DNA of 64,000 bases from an uncultured Muribaculaceae bacterium. GTDB lineage: Bacteria; Bacteroidota; Bacteroidia; Bacteroidales; Muribaculaceae. The translations under genes and the position numbers were made by a program. The stretch spans positions 17,888 to 81,887 of the forward strand of contig CAMWRV010000004.1 in NCBI GenBank assembly GCA_947176745.1, given 5' to 3'. Of the stretch, positions 37,848 through 48,008 are shown piece by piece (the stretch's first letter is position 1; each line of letters opens with the position of its first letter). Under the pieces are notes generated by a model. It was not told where the DNA came from and did no database searches. It worked only from the letters and a program-made list of their open reading frames with translations.

Positions 37848-40138
37848 AAAACATTGTAACGTTCGCAGCCACGGCCCTGCTTTCGTCATCGTTGGCCTCG
37901 GCGGCGATTCCCTCCACTCCTGCAGAGCAGGAGAAAATGGACCGGTTCATAACCGGACTCATGTCGCGCATGACGCTCGACGAGAAACTCGGACAGCTCA
38001 ACCTCCCCCCGTCGGACGACATCGTGACTGGACAGACCATCGACAGCAACATCGGCGCGGCAGTGGCCCGCGGACAGGTCGGTGGCACTTTCAACATCAA
38101 GGGTGCCGAAAAGATACGCGATCTCCAGAAGATCGCCGTCGAGAAATCGCGCCTCGGCATACCGTTGCTCATAGGCATGGATGTCATACACGGCTACGAG
38201 ACGGTGTTTCCGATTCCGCTCGGACTCTCCTGCACCTGGGACATGGATGCCATAGAGCGCTCGGCGCGCATCGCCGCCTCCGAGATGTCGGCCGGCGGCA
38301 TATGCTGGACATTCAGCCCGATGGTCGACATAAGCCGCGACCCGCGCTGGGGACGCATGTCCGAAGGCTCGGGCGAGGATCCCTATCTCGGATCAGAGGT
38401 GGCACGCGCCATGGTGCGCGGCTATCAGGGAAAAGACCTCGGCGGCAAGGATGACGTCATGGCCTGCGTGAAGCATTTCGCCCTCTACGGCGCATCGGAA
38501 GCCGGACGCGACTACAACACGGTCGACATGAGCCGCTACCGGATGTACAACGAGTATTTCGCACCCTATAAGGCTGCGGTCGACGCCGGAGCCGGTTCGG
38601 TGATGTCGTCGTTCAACCTTGTCGACGGCATACCGGCCACAGAGAACAAATGGCTTCTCGACGACGTGCTGCGCCGCCAGTGGGATTTCGGCGGTTTCGT
38701 CGTAACCGACTACGGCTCGATCGGCGAGGTGGCCGTGCATGGTCTTGAGGATCTGCCCGAGGCATCTGCCCGCTCGCTCAAGGCCGGAACCGACATGGAC
38801 ATGTGCTCGTTCGGTTTCATCGGCACGCTTAAGAAAAGCCTTGAGGAGGGCAAGGTGACACAGGATGAGATTGACACCGCCGTGCGCCGCATTCTGGAGG
38901 CTAAATACAAACTCGGCCTTTTTGACGACCCGTACAAATACAATGACGTGGAGCGGGAGAAGAGCGACATATACACCGAGGCCAACCGCGCCGCCGCGCG
39001 TGCCATAGCCGCGAAGTCGTTCGTGCTTCTGAAAAACGAGGGCAATGTGCTGCCCCTTGCCAAGAAAGGCCGCGTGGCGTTGATCGGTCCTATGTCAAAC
39101 AGCGCGGCCAATATGCCGGGCACATGGAGCGTGGCCGCAGACAAGAAGAAATACAAGTCTCTTCTTCAGGGTTTCCGCGACGCTCTCGCCGGCAAGGCGG
39201 AGGTGGTATGGGCCAAAGGCTCCAACCTGTATGAGGATCCTGCGCTTGAGGCGGCATGCACTGTCTTCGGCAATGACATGCGCGATCCGCGTTCCGAGAA
39301 GGAACTTCTCGACGAGGCTCTCGCAGTAGCCGCCGGCGCCGACGTGATCGTGGCCGCTCTCGGCGAGGCCACCGAATCGAGCGGAGAGTCATCGTCGAAG
39401 ACCGACCTGACTCTGCCCTATACCCAGCGACGCCTGCTTGAGGCTCTGCTTGCAACCGGTAAACCCGTGGTGATGCTCAATTTCTCGGGCCGCCCCACCG
39501 TGCTGACCTGGGAGTCGGCCAACGTTCCTGCCATTCTCAACGTCTGGTTCGGAGGATCGGAAGCCGCCGACGCTATCGCCGACGTGGTCTTCGGCGATGT
39601 CAACCCCTCAGGCAAGCTGACGGTGTCGATGCCGGTAAATGTCGGTCAGATACCTGTTTACTACAACCACCTGAACACAGGTCGTCCGAAAAATCCGGCT
39701 GATCCTTCATTCCAGAAATACCGCTCGAATTATATCGACGCTCCCAACGAACCTCTCTATCCGTTCGGCTACGGATTGAGCTACACTGACTACAATTACA
39801 GCGACTTCCATCTTGACAGCGACACACTTGATTCCGACGGTGCGGTGACCGCCACGGTGACAGTCACCAACACCGGCTCACGCGAAGGTGACGAGACCGT
39901 GCAGTTCTACATCCGCGATGTGCGCGGTTCGGTGGCACGTCCGGTCAAGGAACTCAAGCATTTCGAGAGCGTATCGCTGAAGCCGGGCGAGAGCAAGACC
40001 GTGCAGTTCCGCATCACACCCGACGATCTCCGGTTCTATGACTACAATCTTGACTATGTGGCCGAGCCGGGCGAGTTCGAGGTGATGGCCGGCCCTGACA
40101 GCCGACGTCTGCTCACGCAGAAATTCACGCTGAAATAA
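37844..40138 (+). CDS. GH3-family beta-glucosidase (BglX-like)
   Basis: LGIPLLIGMDVIHGYETVFPIPLG; RWGRMSEGSGEDPYLGSEVARAMVRGYQG; nucleophile VVTDYGS; ATGA overlap with upstream GH3. Confidence 0.94.
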   Translation: MKNIVTFAATALLSSSLASAAIPSTPAEQEKMDRFITGLMSRMTLDEKLGQLNLPPSDDIVTGQTIDSNIGAAVARGQVGGTFNIKGAEKIRDLQKIAVEKSRLGIPLLIGMDVIHGYETVFPIPLGLSCTWDMDAIERSARIAASEMSAGGICWTFSPMVDISRDPRWGRMSEGSGEDPYLGSEVARAMVRGYQGKDLGGKDDVMACVKHFALYGASEAGRDYNTVDMSRYRMYNEYFAPYKAAVDAGAGSVMSSFNLVDGIPATENKWLLDDVLRRQWDFGGFVVTDYGSIGEVAVHGLEDLPEASARSLKAGTDMDMCSFGFIGTLKKSLEEGKVTQDEIDTAVRRILEAKYKLGLFDDPYKYNDVEREKSDIYTEANRAAARAIAAKSFVLLKNEGNVLPLAKKGRVALIGPMSNSAANMPGTWSVAADKKKYKSLLQGFRDALAGKAEVVWAKGSNLYEDPALEAACTVFGNDMRDPRSEKELLDEALAVAAGADVIVAALGEATESSGESSSKTDLTLPYTQRRLLEALLATGKPVVMLNFSGRPTVLTWESANVPAILNVWFGGSEAADAIADVVFGDVNPSGKLTVSMPVNVGQIPVYYNHLNTGRPKNPADPSFQKYRSNYIDAPNEPLYPFGYGLSYTDYNYSDFHLDSDTLDSDGAVTATVTVTNTGSREGDETVQFYIRDVRGSVARPVKELKHFESVSLKPGESKTVQFRITPDDLRFYDYNLDYVAEPGEFEVMAGPDSRRLLTQKFTLK

Positions 40139-40206
40139 GACCCGCTCCCACACGACGGTAACAAGCCGTCGTTGACGGAGGCAATCTGTCGTTTACCCTG
40201 TATTTC

Positions 40207-40258
40207 CATGCCTCCGGCATGCTGACCATGAGGAATCAGTCGGCATGTCGGAGGCATG
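40207..40258. repeat. Imperfect hairpin downstream of PUL (terminator or REP-like)
   Basis: catgcctccggcatgctga / tcggcatgtcggaggcatg, 19-nt arms with 2 mismatches. Confidence 0.6.
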
Positions 40259-40589
40259 ATTCATTTGCCTGCGGCAGTCTTCTCACGCCATGAGCGGCGC
40301 GCACGGCTCATCTCCTCGCGTATTCCACCCCGGATCATTATCCATAGCAGCTGTTTTCGTAAAGCATCATGGGGCGGTTGGTCAGGCTCTATTGTCTTAT
40401 ATTTATTATTTATTCACAATTTTATCGAAATATTTTGTCATATGATAATTATTGATATCAAATTTGAAGATATGCTGTCATATTTCAATCAGTGGTGCTA
40501 ATTTAGGGGCAGAGAATTCCGTCGCAAGGAGTCCGGGACGGAATCGCCATTATGGCCGGATGCGGACTCCGGATTTAAATTTCACTGCC

Positions 40590-43500
40590 ATGCGTTACTT
40601 TTACATCCTATTGTTGCTGCCGGCGTTGCTTTCTGTGGCACACGCCGAACGACCGCCTGTAAAATCCGTTGATGCAGGACGACCGTTCAATACTGAAGGC
40701 AAGACCCGGCACGATGACTCTCCGTCAGTCAGGCTCATGCTTGAGTCACCCGGTGTCGGATTTTCCGAAGGATTGCCGGAAGACGGATTCAGATTGAAAA
40801 CCGCTCCCGAAAAGATCGTGAGTGCTTCGGGAACGGACATGCAGGGTTTCCTGAAGGCAAGTTCTTCGGCCGCTTACCCTCCGGGGTGGTATGACGTAAA
40901 TGTCGGAGGCGAGGTCACACAATTGTTCGGCAATTCGGCCATGATGGGCTCATGCGGCTATGTGCGCGACGGCAGGATATGCCAGTTCACCACAATCAGC
41001 AGTTACGGATACTACTGGTTCTATTATTCGGAATACAGTCTGGAGACCGGTGAACAGCTATACGAGACAGAACTTCCCGATTCCGACATGCGCAACTATG
41101 TGGTCAACTGTGCGTATGACGAGAAGTCCGACATGGTCTACATGCAGACATATGCGAAGAATTTCAGCGGCATGGCCTGGTCGACGTTCAATCCGGAAAG
41201 TCGAGAGAGAACTTATCTCAACAACAATCTTTCATGGGATGACAACAGGGTCATAGCCATAGGAGTGAACCCGCGCGACTCCCGCGTATACGGAGTGCGT
41301 GGCAACGGAGATTTCGTAGAGCTCGACAGGATGTCGGGCGAGGCGACGGTTGTAGGTTCTACCGGTTTCTCGCCGGCGGAATACTCACAGTCGATGACAT
41401 ATGCTCCCATGGAGCATGGTTTCGTATGGGCCGGGATGCTGTCGGACAATACGTCAGGATTCTACCGCATAGATCCTGCCACAGGATCGGCGGAATCTCT
41501 TGGCATGATGGGGGCAGAGAATCAGTTTCTTATGCTGTGGTGTCCCGATTCGGACGCGCCCGATTCCGCACCCGACATGCCCGGTGTGTCAGCCGGATTC
41601 GAAGGCCCGTCGCTTTCAGGCAGTCTGAAAGTGTCGTTCCCAGACTGTTCATTCGGAGGCGCACCGCTCCCTCATGATGTCACGCTTGAGGCGGAGATAG
41701 TAATCGACGGCGCGCAGACAGTCGTGCTTAAGGGAATGCCGGGTTCGGAAGAATCTGCTCAGCTCACACTCACTCAGGGGGAAAGAAACATTACGGCACG
41801 CTGTCGCGCCGAAGGGAGCGGAGAATGGGGACCTCAGAGAAAATCTTCAATATATGTCGGATATGACACTCCGCTTCCTCCGCAGGATGTCAGGATCGAG
41901 GGCAACCGTATCAGCTGGACGAAACCGGCGGGGAGCGTACATGGCGGCTACATGGATGTTTCCGCAATGACCTACAGTGTGAGTCTCAACGATCTTCCGG
42001 TAACAGCAGAACCCGTCACAGACATGTCTGTGAAATTCACGCCACCCTCATCTCTCGGCATATATCATGCGCGGGTTGTGGCTCACTGCGGAGGAATGTC
42101 TTCCGAGGCCGGAGTCAGCAAGGGTGTAAGATATGGAGAATATCTCGGTTTCCCCTTCAGCTTTGTTCCCACAGCGCAGGAATTCGGCCTGTTCACAGTG
42201 GTCGACGGCAACCGCGACGGCAATTCGTGGAAGTATTTCGACGGAAAGGACTGTGTGTACTATAACTCGGGATCGAGCCGTCAGGCCGATGAATGGCTTC
42301 TTATGCCGCTCGCCGATTTCAAAGATACGGAGCATCTGTACCGGTTCACATTCGATGCCAAGTCTCTTCTTCTTTCGCGTCCCGAAGATTTCGAACTTTG
42401 TCTTCTGAAAGATTCGGAAAATGTGGCTGACGTCTATAAAGTCATCGGGTCGTGGCCGGCCTACGGCAACGATCAATGGACTCAGGAGACCCTGAAATTT
42501 AATGTTGCCGAACAAGGCAGATATCACATCGGATTCCATTGCACCACCCCCGAGGGATTTCAGCTGATGCTGCGTTCTTTCGCATGCGAGAAGACCTCCG
42601 ACACCATGAAAGCCCCCGCGGAATGCAAGGGTGTCACACTTACGGCGGCCGGAGACGGAAAACTGGAAGGCCGGGCTGAATTTTTCGCACCCACGAAGGC
42701 TCTTGACGGCACCACGCTCGACTCCGGTAAAGAGATAACAGTCTATGCGAGGACCGAAGCGGGCGAGGGTATGGTGAAAGTCATGCCCGGCACAACGGGA
42801 GAAGTCGTGTTCCCCTGTGTGCAGGGCGACAACCGCGTCACCATAGTGACCGCCAACGACGGCGGCGAGGGCATGGAGAAGATCTATCATCTTTTCTCAG
42901 GTCAGGAAAAGCCCGGACAGATTGAAAACCTCAAGACAACAGTGTCGGAAGACAATCTCTCGATGACGATCTCCTGGGACGCTCCTTCGGAAGGAGAGAG
43001 CGGAGGTTACATCAACCCGGAGGAAGTGGGATATTACATCTATACCGTGTCGGGTGACGAGCTGGCATTTCTCGAGGATATCGGCACCAGGCGCACATAT
43101 ACGCTCTCTGTCGATCCCGGTCCGCAGGCTCTGACCCAGCTCGCTGTGGGGACATACAATGTGGCAGGAGCGGCATCGTCGGCCTCGTTCCGCGGGACAT
43201 CAGCCATTCTCGGTAGTCCGTTGAAAATCCCTGCTGAAGAGACATTCGCATGGGGAATACCGTCACTGCTTCCGAATGTCATCAAGCGCCCAAACGCAAA
43301 CTACACAGTGCAATGGGGGCATGGTGACCCGACAGCCATCGTTTACGACGCCATAACTCCCGATTACGGATGCATGTACGCTCAACCTTCGGTTCCGGGT
43401 CATACTCTCGGTCGTGTCGAGATTCCGCGCGTATCGACTTCGGGCTACAACAATGTCAGCTTCAGGATGAATGCCTATCGGTTCCCACAGGGCGGAATCA

Positions 43501-45062
43501 TCCGGATTCTTGGCCGGGCCAACGATTCCGATACTTTTGAGGAGATCGGGGAACTTGACTGTTCAAAAGGAGCCAAAGGCTACGTCGAGACGGTGTTCAA
43601 ACTGCCTCGGCAGCTTCAGAACCGTCCGTGGGTGGCTATTGCCATCGAAGCCGAATTCGACTGCGAATCCACAACGGCATATGTCATACTTGACGGGTAC
43701 TCGCTGCTGGATCTGCCAGACAACGATCTCGCGCTGACTGCGCTTTCAGGTCCTGACCGTCTGAAGGCCGGAGAATCGGGAGAATATACGGCAGTAGTGG
43801 AGAATATAGGAAAGAATACAATGGCATCATCGGTTCTCTGGGAGGTGACAGGACCTGACGGAGAGACAATATTTACGGACACACGGGTGGTTTCACCGCT
43901 CGATCCGGGTGAGACAGAGGAATCGGCGTTTCTCTTTACTGCCGACGGACGTATGTCGGGAAGCATGTTCGCAGTGCGTGCCACTGTCGTGTCTGACAAG
44001 GACGATACGCCTGCAAATGATTCACGTCAGGCAAATGTGGCGTTGATATCAGCCGGAGCAGGCAGAATAACAGACTTGCATGCGACTGTCGAACCGGAGG
44101 GTGTATGCCTTCTCTGGTCAGCTCCTCAGATGAAACCATCTGTCAACGAAGATTTCAGCGGCATCGAAGGCGGCTCATGGTCTGCTGAACTCGGTGTCTG
44201 GAAGAACATAGACCGTGACGGCAAGGAGGTCTGCTCGATACGTGGTGTCGAACTGCCGGACGCCGGTATGCCCAAGGCATGGCAGGTCATCGACGAGTCT
44301 CTCCACGCCCTTTTCAACGCGCACAAGGGAAGCCGTTTCCTTCTGGCAATGACTCCGGCCGATGAATCGGCTGCCAACGACTGGCTTGTATCGCCCGAAG
44401 TCGAAGGAGGTTCGGAGATCGTGCTGGCCGCCGATATACTCGCGTCAGGATTCGAAGAGGAATTCGAGATTCTTGTTTCTGACTCCGATGATGATCCGGC
44501 ATCATTCATTCTTCTCGACGCCTTCTCCAAGAGCGAACCGGGGTGGGAGACATATATGGTCAGACTGCCGCACGAGGCACGTCATTTCGCCATAAGATAT
44601 TGCTCGGTCGACCAGTTCGGACTCATGCTTGACGACATAGACTATGTGCCGGCCAGTGGCGAGGCTTCAGCCGTGTCAGGCTACAACATCTACAGGGACG
44701 GCATATTGCTCGGCCGCTGCGATAGGGAGGGCTACACAGACGCCAGTCCGCTTGCCGAAGCAACATACAATGTGGTGCCTCTTGTCATGACCGAAGATGG
44801 AGAAGCCGAGGCTGCCGGATCAGATCCGGTCTTCGTTTCGCTTTCAGGAGTGTGGCTGCCGTCGGATTCAGGACGTATATACGCCATGCCCGGATGCATC
44901 GTGGCCGAAGGTTATGACAACTGTACACTCATAGTAACCGGACTTGACGGAACGACGGTCGGTGAAGTGCGTGCCGGCGGTCATCGCGCGGAAGTCCGTG
45001 TGGCTCCCGGAGTATATGTCGCGACATGCGGCGACGCACGGATAAAGGTGATTGTCAGATAA
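40590..45062 (+). CDS. Large secreted multi-domain protein (beta-propeller-like, fn3-like, choice-of-anchor-J-like) with T9SS-like tail
   Basis: Signal peptide from MRYFYILLLLPALLSVAHA (40590); ADEWLLMPLADF, ANDWLVSPEVEGG; C-term VAPGVYVATCGDARIKVIVR. Confidence 0.8.
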   Translation: MRYFYILLLLPALLSVAHAERPPVKSVDAGRPFNTEGKTRHDDSPSVRLMLESPGVGFSEGLPEDGFRLKTAPEKIVSASGTDMQGFLKASSSAAYPPGWYDVNVGGEVTQLFGNSAMMGSCGYVRDGRICQFTTISSYGYYWFYYSEYSLETGEQLYETELPDSDMRNYVVNCAYDEKSDMVYMQTYAKNFSGMAWSTFNPESRERTYLNNNLSWDDNRVIAIGVNPRDSRVYGVRGNGDFVELDRMSGEATVVGSTGFSPAEYSQSMTYAPMEHGFVWAGMLSDNTSGFYRIDPATGSAESLGMMGAENQFLMLWCPDSDAPDSAPDMPGVSAGFEGPSLSGSLKVSFPDCSFGGAPLPHDVTLEAEIVIDGAQTVVLKGMPGSEESAQLTLTQGERNITARCRAEGSGEWGPQRKSSIYVGYDTPLPPQDVRIEGNRISWTKPAGSVHGGYMDVSAMTYSVSLNDLPVTAEPVTDMSVKFTPPSSLGIYHARVVAHCGGMSSEAGVSKGVRYGEYLGFPFSFVPTAQEFGLFTVVDGNRDGNSWKYFDGKDCVYYNSGSSRQADEWLLMPLADFKDTEHLYRFTFDAKSLLLSRPEDFELCLLKDSENVADVYKVIGSWPAYGNDQWTQETLKFNVAEQGRYHIGFHCTTPEGFQLMLRSFACEKTSDTMKAPAECKGVTLTAAGDGKLEGRAEFFAPTKALDGTTLDSGKEITVYARTEAGEGMVKVMPGTTGEVVFPCVQGDNRVTIVTANDGGEGMEKIYHLFSGQEKPGQIENLKTTVSEDNLSMTISWDAPSEGESGGYINPEEVGYYIYTVSGDELAFLEDIGTRRTYTLSVDPGPQALTQLAVGTYNVAGAASSASFRGTSAILGSPLKIPAEETFAWGIPSLLPNVIKRPNANYTVQWGHGDPTAIVYDAITPDYGCMYAQPSVPGHTLGRVEIPRVSTSGYNNVSFRMNAYRFPQGGIIRILGRANDSDTFEEIGELDCSKGAKGYVETVFKLPRQLQNRPWVAIAIEAEFDCESTTAYVILDGYSLLDLPDNDLALTALSGPDRLKAGESGEYTAVVENIGKNTMASSVLWEVTGPDGETIFTDTRVVSPLDPGETEESAFLFTADGRMSGSMFAVRATVVSDKDDTPANDSRQANVALISAGAGRITDLHATVEPEGVCLLWSAPQMKPSVNEDFSGIEGGSWSAELGVWKNIDRDGKEVCSIRGVELPDAGMPKAWQVIDESLHALFNAHKGSRFLLAMTPADESAANDWLVSPEVEGGSEIVLAADILASGFEEEFEILVSDSDDDPASFILLDAFSKSEPGWETYMVRLPHEARHFAIRYCSVDQFGLMLDDIDYVPASGEASAVSGYNIYRDGILLGRCDREGYTDASPLAEATYNVVPLVMTEDGEAEAAGSDPVFVSLSGVWLPSDSGRIYAMPGCIVAEGYDNCTLIVTGLDGTTVGEVRAGGHRAEVRVAPGVYVATCGDARIKVIVR

Positions 45063-47167
45063 TGAGGAATATGAACTTAAAAATTGACATCATGAACAAG
45101 AAGAATATAATCGCTTCGACACTGCTGGCTATTCTGGGAGTAGTTCCGGCAGCGGGAGAAAGTGTCACCATGTACTGCAATCTGATCAGCGGTTCCGAGC
45201 CGGGCATCTATTCCCTGCCGTCGGAGGGGGGAGCGCTGACTGCTGTCTATCCTTATTCGGGTCTCAATTCGAAGCAAGGAGGAGTCTTTGCCGACGGGGC
45301 TTATTACTCCACCCTCTATCTTCCCGGATCATATATCACACAGATCTACGCGGTCAAGACGCAGCACAGCGCGGATATGTCGGAATGGTCATATCCTGTG
45401 CGCATCAACGAGAAACTGGCCGTCACCGATGTGCCTTCGGCTTTGGCCTGGAACCGTATGACAGGACGCATCTACGGATCTTTTATGAGCGAAGATCCGG
45501 ATTGCTGGACGTTCGGCACATTCAGTACGGACGACGGCAGAGCGTCTGTGATATCCGTTCTTCCGTGTCAGCTTGTCGGACTCGCGGCAGACGATAAAGG
45601 CCGTATGTTCGGCATCGGCACCGACGGAATGCTGCGATCTGTCTCCGTATCAGGAATCCTGACCGAGATCGGAGCCACGGGGGTGACTCCGTCGCCCAAA
45701 TACGCTTCGGGCATGGCGTTCGACAACGCTTCCGGAGTATTGTACTGGGCGGTGACCGACAAGAGTCTCGACACGAAACTTTACACTGTAGACACTGCAG
45801 ACGGTCATGCGACGCCCGTGTACGCATTCCCTGACAATACGATCATGACTGCTCTCCATATCCCCGACGCGCCCCCTCCGGGAGGCGCGCCCGGTGATGT
45901 AGTCGATCTGACGGTGTCGCCTGAGGGTTTTTCCGACAATGTCAGGATAACTTTCACATTGCCGTCGCGGACAATAAACGGCGAGGAGATGCTCGGAGCC
46001 GTGAAGTACAAATTGCTGGTCGACGGAACTGTCATTTCCGACAGTCAGGGCGGTCCCGGTGCTTCTGTGTCGCTTGACAGTTCTCTCGGCTCCGGAGGGC
46101 ATACGGTGGCTCTTGTCGTGTCGAACGCTGCGGGAAAGGGTAATGTCCGGACTGTCGATGTCTGGGTTGGAGAGGATGCTCCGGGCGCGGTGAGTGATCT
46201 TGTGATAAACGTGGAGGGAACGACTGTCTCGATGTCGTGGACTCCTCCGGCATCGGGAATGCACGGTGGCAATTTCGATCCACAGGGACTTGTGTATGAC
46301 GTTGTGCGCGAGCCTGACGGCGAAATGGTTGCCGGAAGTCTTGAGTCAGCCTGCTTCTCCGAGACGTTCGAGATGACCGGACTCGCTCAGTATTGGTATA
46401 CCATAACCCCGCGGTCAGGCTCTCTTGAGGGCCCGTCCTCTCAGAGCCGTCCCGTTACAGTAGGCGATGGAATGCTGCCGCCATATGAGCAGGATTTCAA
46501 TCAGGCGGAGTCGCTTGCCGGTATATATTTCTCGGTTGCCGACGCCAACGCCGACGGCAAAAGCTGGACTCTCTACAAGTCATATTACGGTGACTCCGGA
46601 TATGCTCGTTATGACTACAGTGCCACCGTCGATGCAGATGACTGGCTTTTCAGTTGTCCGTTCGCTCTCGACAAGGGATTCAGCTATGCGCTTGAATTTA
46701 CTCTCAAGTGCGGTGCGTGGGGCAACGGCGAAAGACTCGGGGTGTTCTTTGGATCTGAACCTGATCCCGACAGTATGGTTCATGTGGTCTGCCCGTATGT
46801 TGACTATGAAAAAGGAGCAGTCCACACTGTGAGCGGCGATGTGAAACCGGAGCTTTCAGGCAGATACTATGTCGGAATCCATCTGACAAGTCCGGCTGAC
46901 AGTTATAATGTGGAGCTTGATGATCTGAAACTGCACGGAGGTGTGCTTACATCGGTGGAAAACATGGTCGATGACGCATACGGGTTGCGTGTGCTGAAAG
47001 GAGGAGTGGAAGTTTGCTGCCCGGATGGCTCGACAAGAGTCTTGGATCCGACAGGCCGCACGGTGGAATTTGTCGGTCCATGCAGCAGTCCGGTATGGAT
47101 TCCTCTGCCTGCAGGCATATATATAATCTGCACTGGAGAACGGACCTGTAAGGTCGCGGTCAAATGA
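45062..47167 (+). CDS. Shorter paralog of the preceding secreted protein, T9SS-like tail
   Basis: TAATG overlap with upstream stop; GGAPGDVVDLTVSPEGFSDNVRITFTLPSRTINGE; DADDWLFSCPFAL; C-term PLPAGIYIICTGERTCKVAVK. ATG 45092 (MNKKNIIAS) is the alternative start. Confidence 0.78.
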   Translation: MRNMNLKIDIMNKKNIIASTLLAILGVVPAAGESVTMYCNLISGSEPGIYSLPSEGGALTAVYPYSGLNSKQGGVFADGAYYSTLYLPGSYITQIYAVKTQHSADMSEWSYPVRINEKLAVTDVPSALAWNRMTGRIYGSFMSEDPDCWTFGTFSTDDGRASVISVLPCQLVGLAADDKGRMFGIGTDGMLRSVSVSGILTEIGATGVTPSPKYASGMAFDNASGVLYWAVTDKSLDTKLYTVDTADGHATPVYAFPDNTIMTALHIPDAPPPGGAPGDVVDLTVSPEGFSDNVRITFTLPSRTINGEEMLGAVKYKLLVDGTVISDSQGGPGASVSLDSSLGSGGHTVALVVSNAAGKGNVRTVDVWVGEDAPGAVSDLVINVEGTTVSMSWTPPASGMHGGNFDPQGLVYDVVREPDGEMVAGSLESACFSETFEMTGLAQYWYTITPRSGSLEGPSSQSRPVTVGDGMLPPYEQDFNQAESLAGIYFSVADANADGKSWTLYKSYYGDSGYARYDYSATVDADDWLFSCPFALDKGFSYALEFTLKCGAWGNGERLGVFFGSEPDPDSMVHVVCPYVDYEKGAVHTVSGDVKPELSGRYYVGIHLTSPADSYNVELDDLKLHGGVLTSVENMVDDAYGLRVLKGGVEVCCPDGSTRVLDPTGRTVEFVGPCSSPVWIPLPAGIYIICTGERTCKVAVK

Positions 47168-47768
47168 CAGGCTCGTGCTTTTTACCGGCCACTTGAGCGC
47201 GTATGCGGCTGAGGCTCGACTGAGTGACGCCAAGATATGAGGCGATGTACTTGAGCGGCACCTGAGCCATCAGCTGCGGACGCAGACGCATCAGATTCAG
47301 GTAGCGCGAGCAGGTGTCCTGTTGTCCGAGCCAGACCCAGCGGTTCTCGAGTGCGTGGATCTGCCTCTGAAGCACCTTGTTGAACCACATCACAAGTTCT
47401 GTCCGCTCCACAAGCCTTTTGAAATCCTCATTAGGCACGGAGATGATCTCTCCGTCGGTGACCGGATTATAAGAGAAGAGCGACGGTTTGTCGTAGAGGT
47501 AGGTGGCGAGGCTTATGAAAGGGTCTCCCTCCACTCCGAAAGCTATGGTGTGATCCTCGCCGTTCATTACACGCGAGAGGCGGAAAATGCCTTCCGATAC
47601 GAAAACGACCTTGTCGAACGGCTCGTTCTCCCGGCAGAGAGTGAGTGATCTGGGAATACTGTAGCAACGTGCCCGCTCGGCCACCATACGTATCACGTCG
47701 CTGTCAAGCGGATACGCCTGCGACATGAATGCTGTCAGCTTTCTTGCGATATAATCTGTAGATCTCAT
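47160..47768 (-). CDS. Crp/Fnr-family transcriptional regulator (copy 2)
   Basis: IISVPNEDFKRLVERTELVMWFNKVLQRQIHALENR...QVPLKYIASYLGVTQSSLSRIRAQVAGKK; start at MRSTDY downstream of the -7 box 47825-47832. Confidence 0.88.
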   Translation of the reverse strand: MRSTDYIARKLTAFMSQAYPLDSDVIRMVAERARCYSIPRSLTLCRENEPFDKVVFVSEGIFRLSRVMNGEDHTIAFGVEGDPFISLATYLYDKPSLFSYNPVTDGEIISVPNEDFKRLVERTELVMWFNKVLQRQIHALENRWVWLGQQDTCSRYLNLMRLRPQLMAQVPLKYIASYLGVTQSSLSRIRAQVAGKKHEPVI

Positions 47769-47792
47769 AATGATTCCATATAATGCTATCGG

Positions 47793-47832
47793 GTGACAGC
47801 TCCGCATGATGTGCGGGGCTGTCACAAAATTA
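47793..47832 (-). promoter_or_regulatory. -7 box (TAATTTTG, 47825-47832) immediately followed by a 14-bp near-perfect palindrome (47793-47825)
   Basis: GTGACAGCTCCGCA-tgatg-TGCGGGGCTGTCAC (one mismatch) upstream of crp copy 2. Confidence 0.65.
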
Positions 47833-48008
47833 CGAAATTCCCGTCATCCGACAAATATAGGCCGGATGGAATTCATATATTTTTTCATGCAGGTATGCAC
47901 ATCGGGGGCGGTGGCGCGTTATTAAGTCAGCAGATCCGCGCGAAGAGACGCGGAGGTCCGCATACACACACACCGCATTATTGTCATATTTTACCGATTA
48001 CCCTGTAT

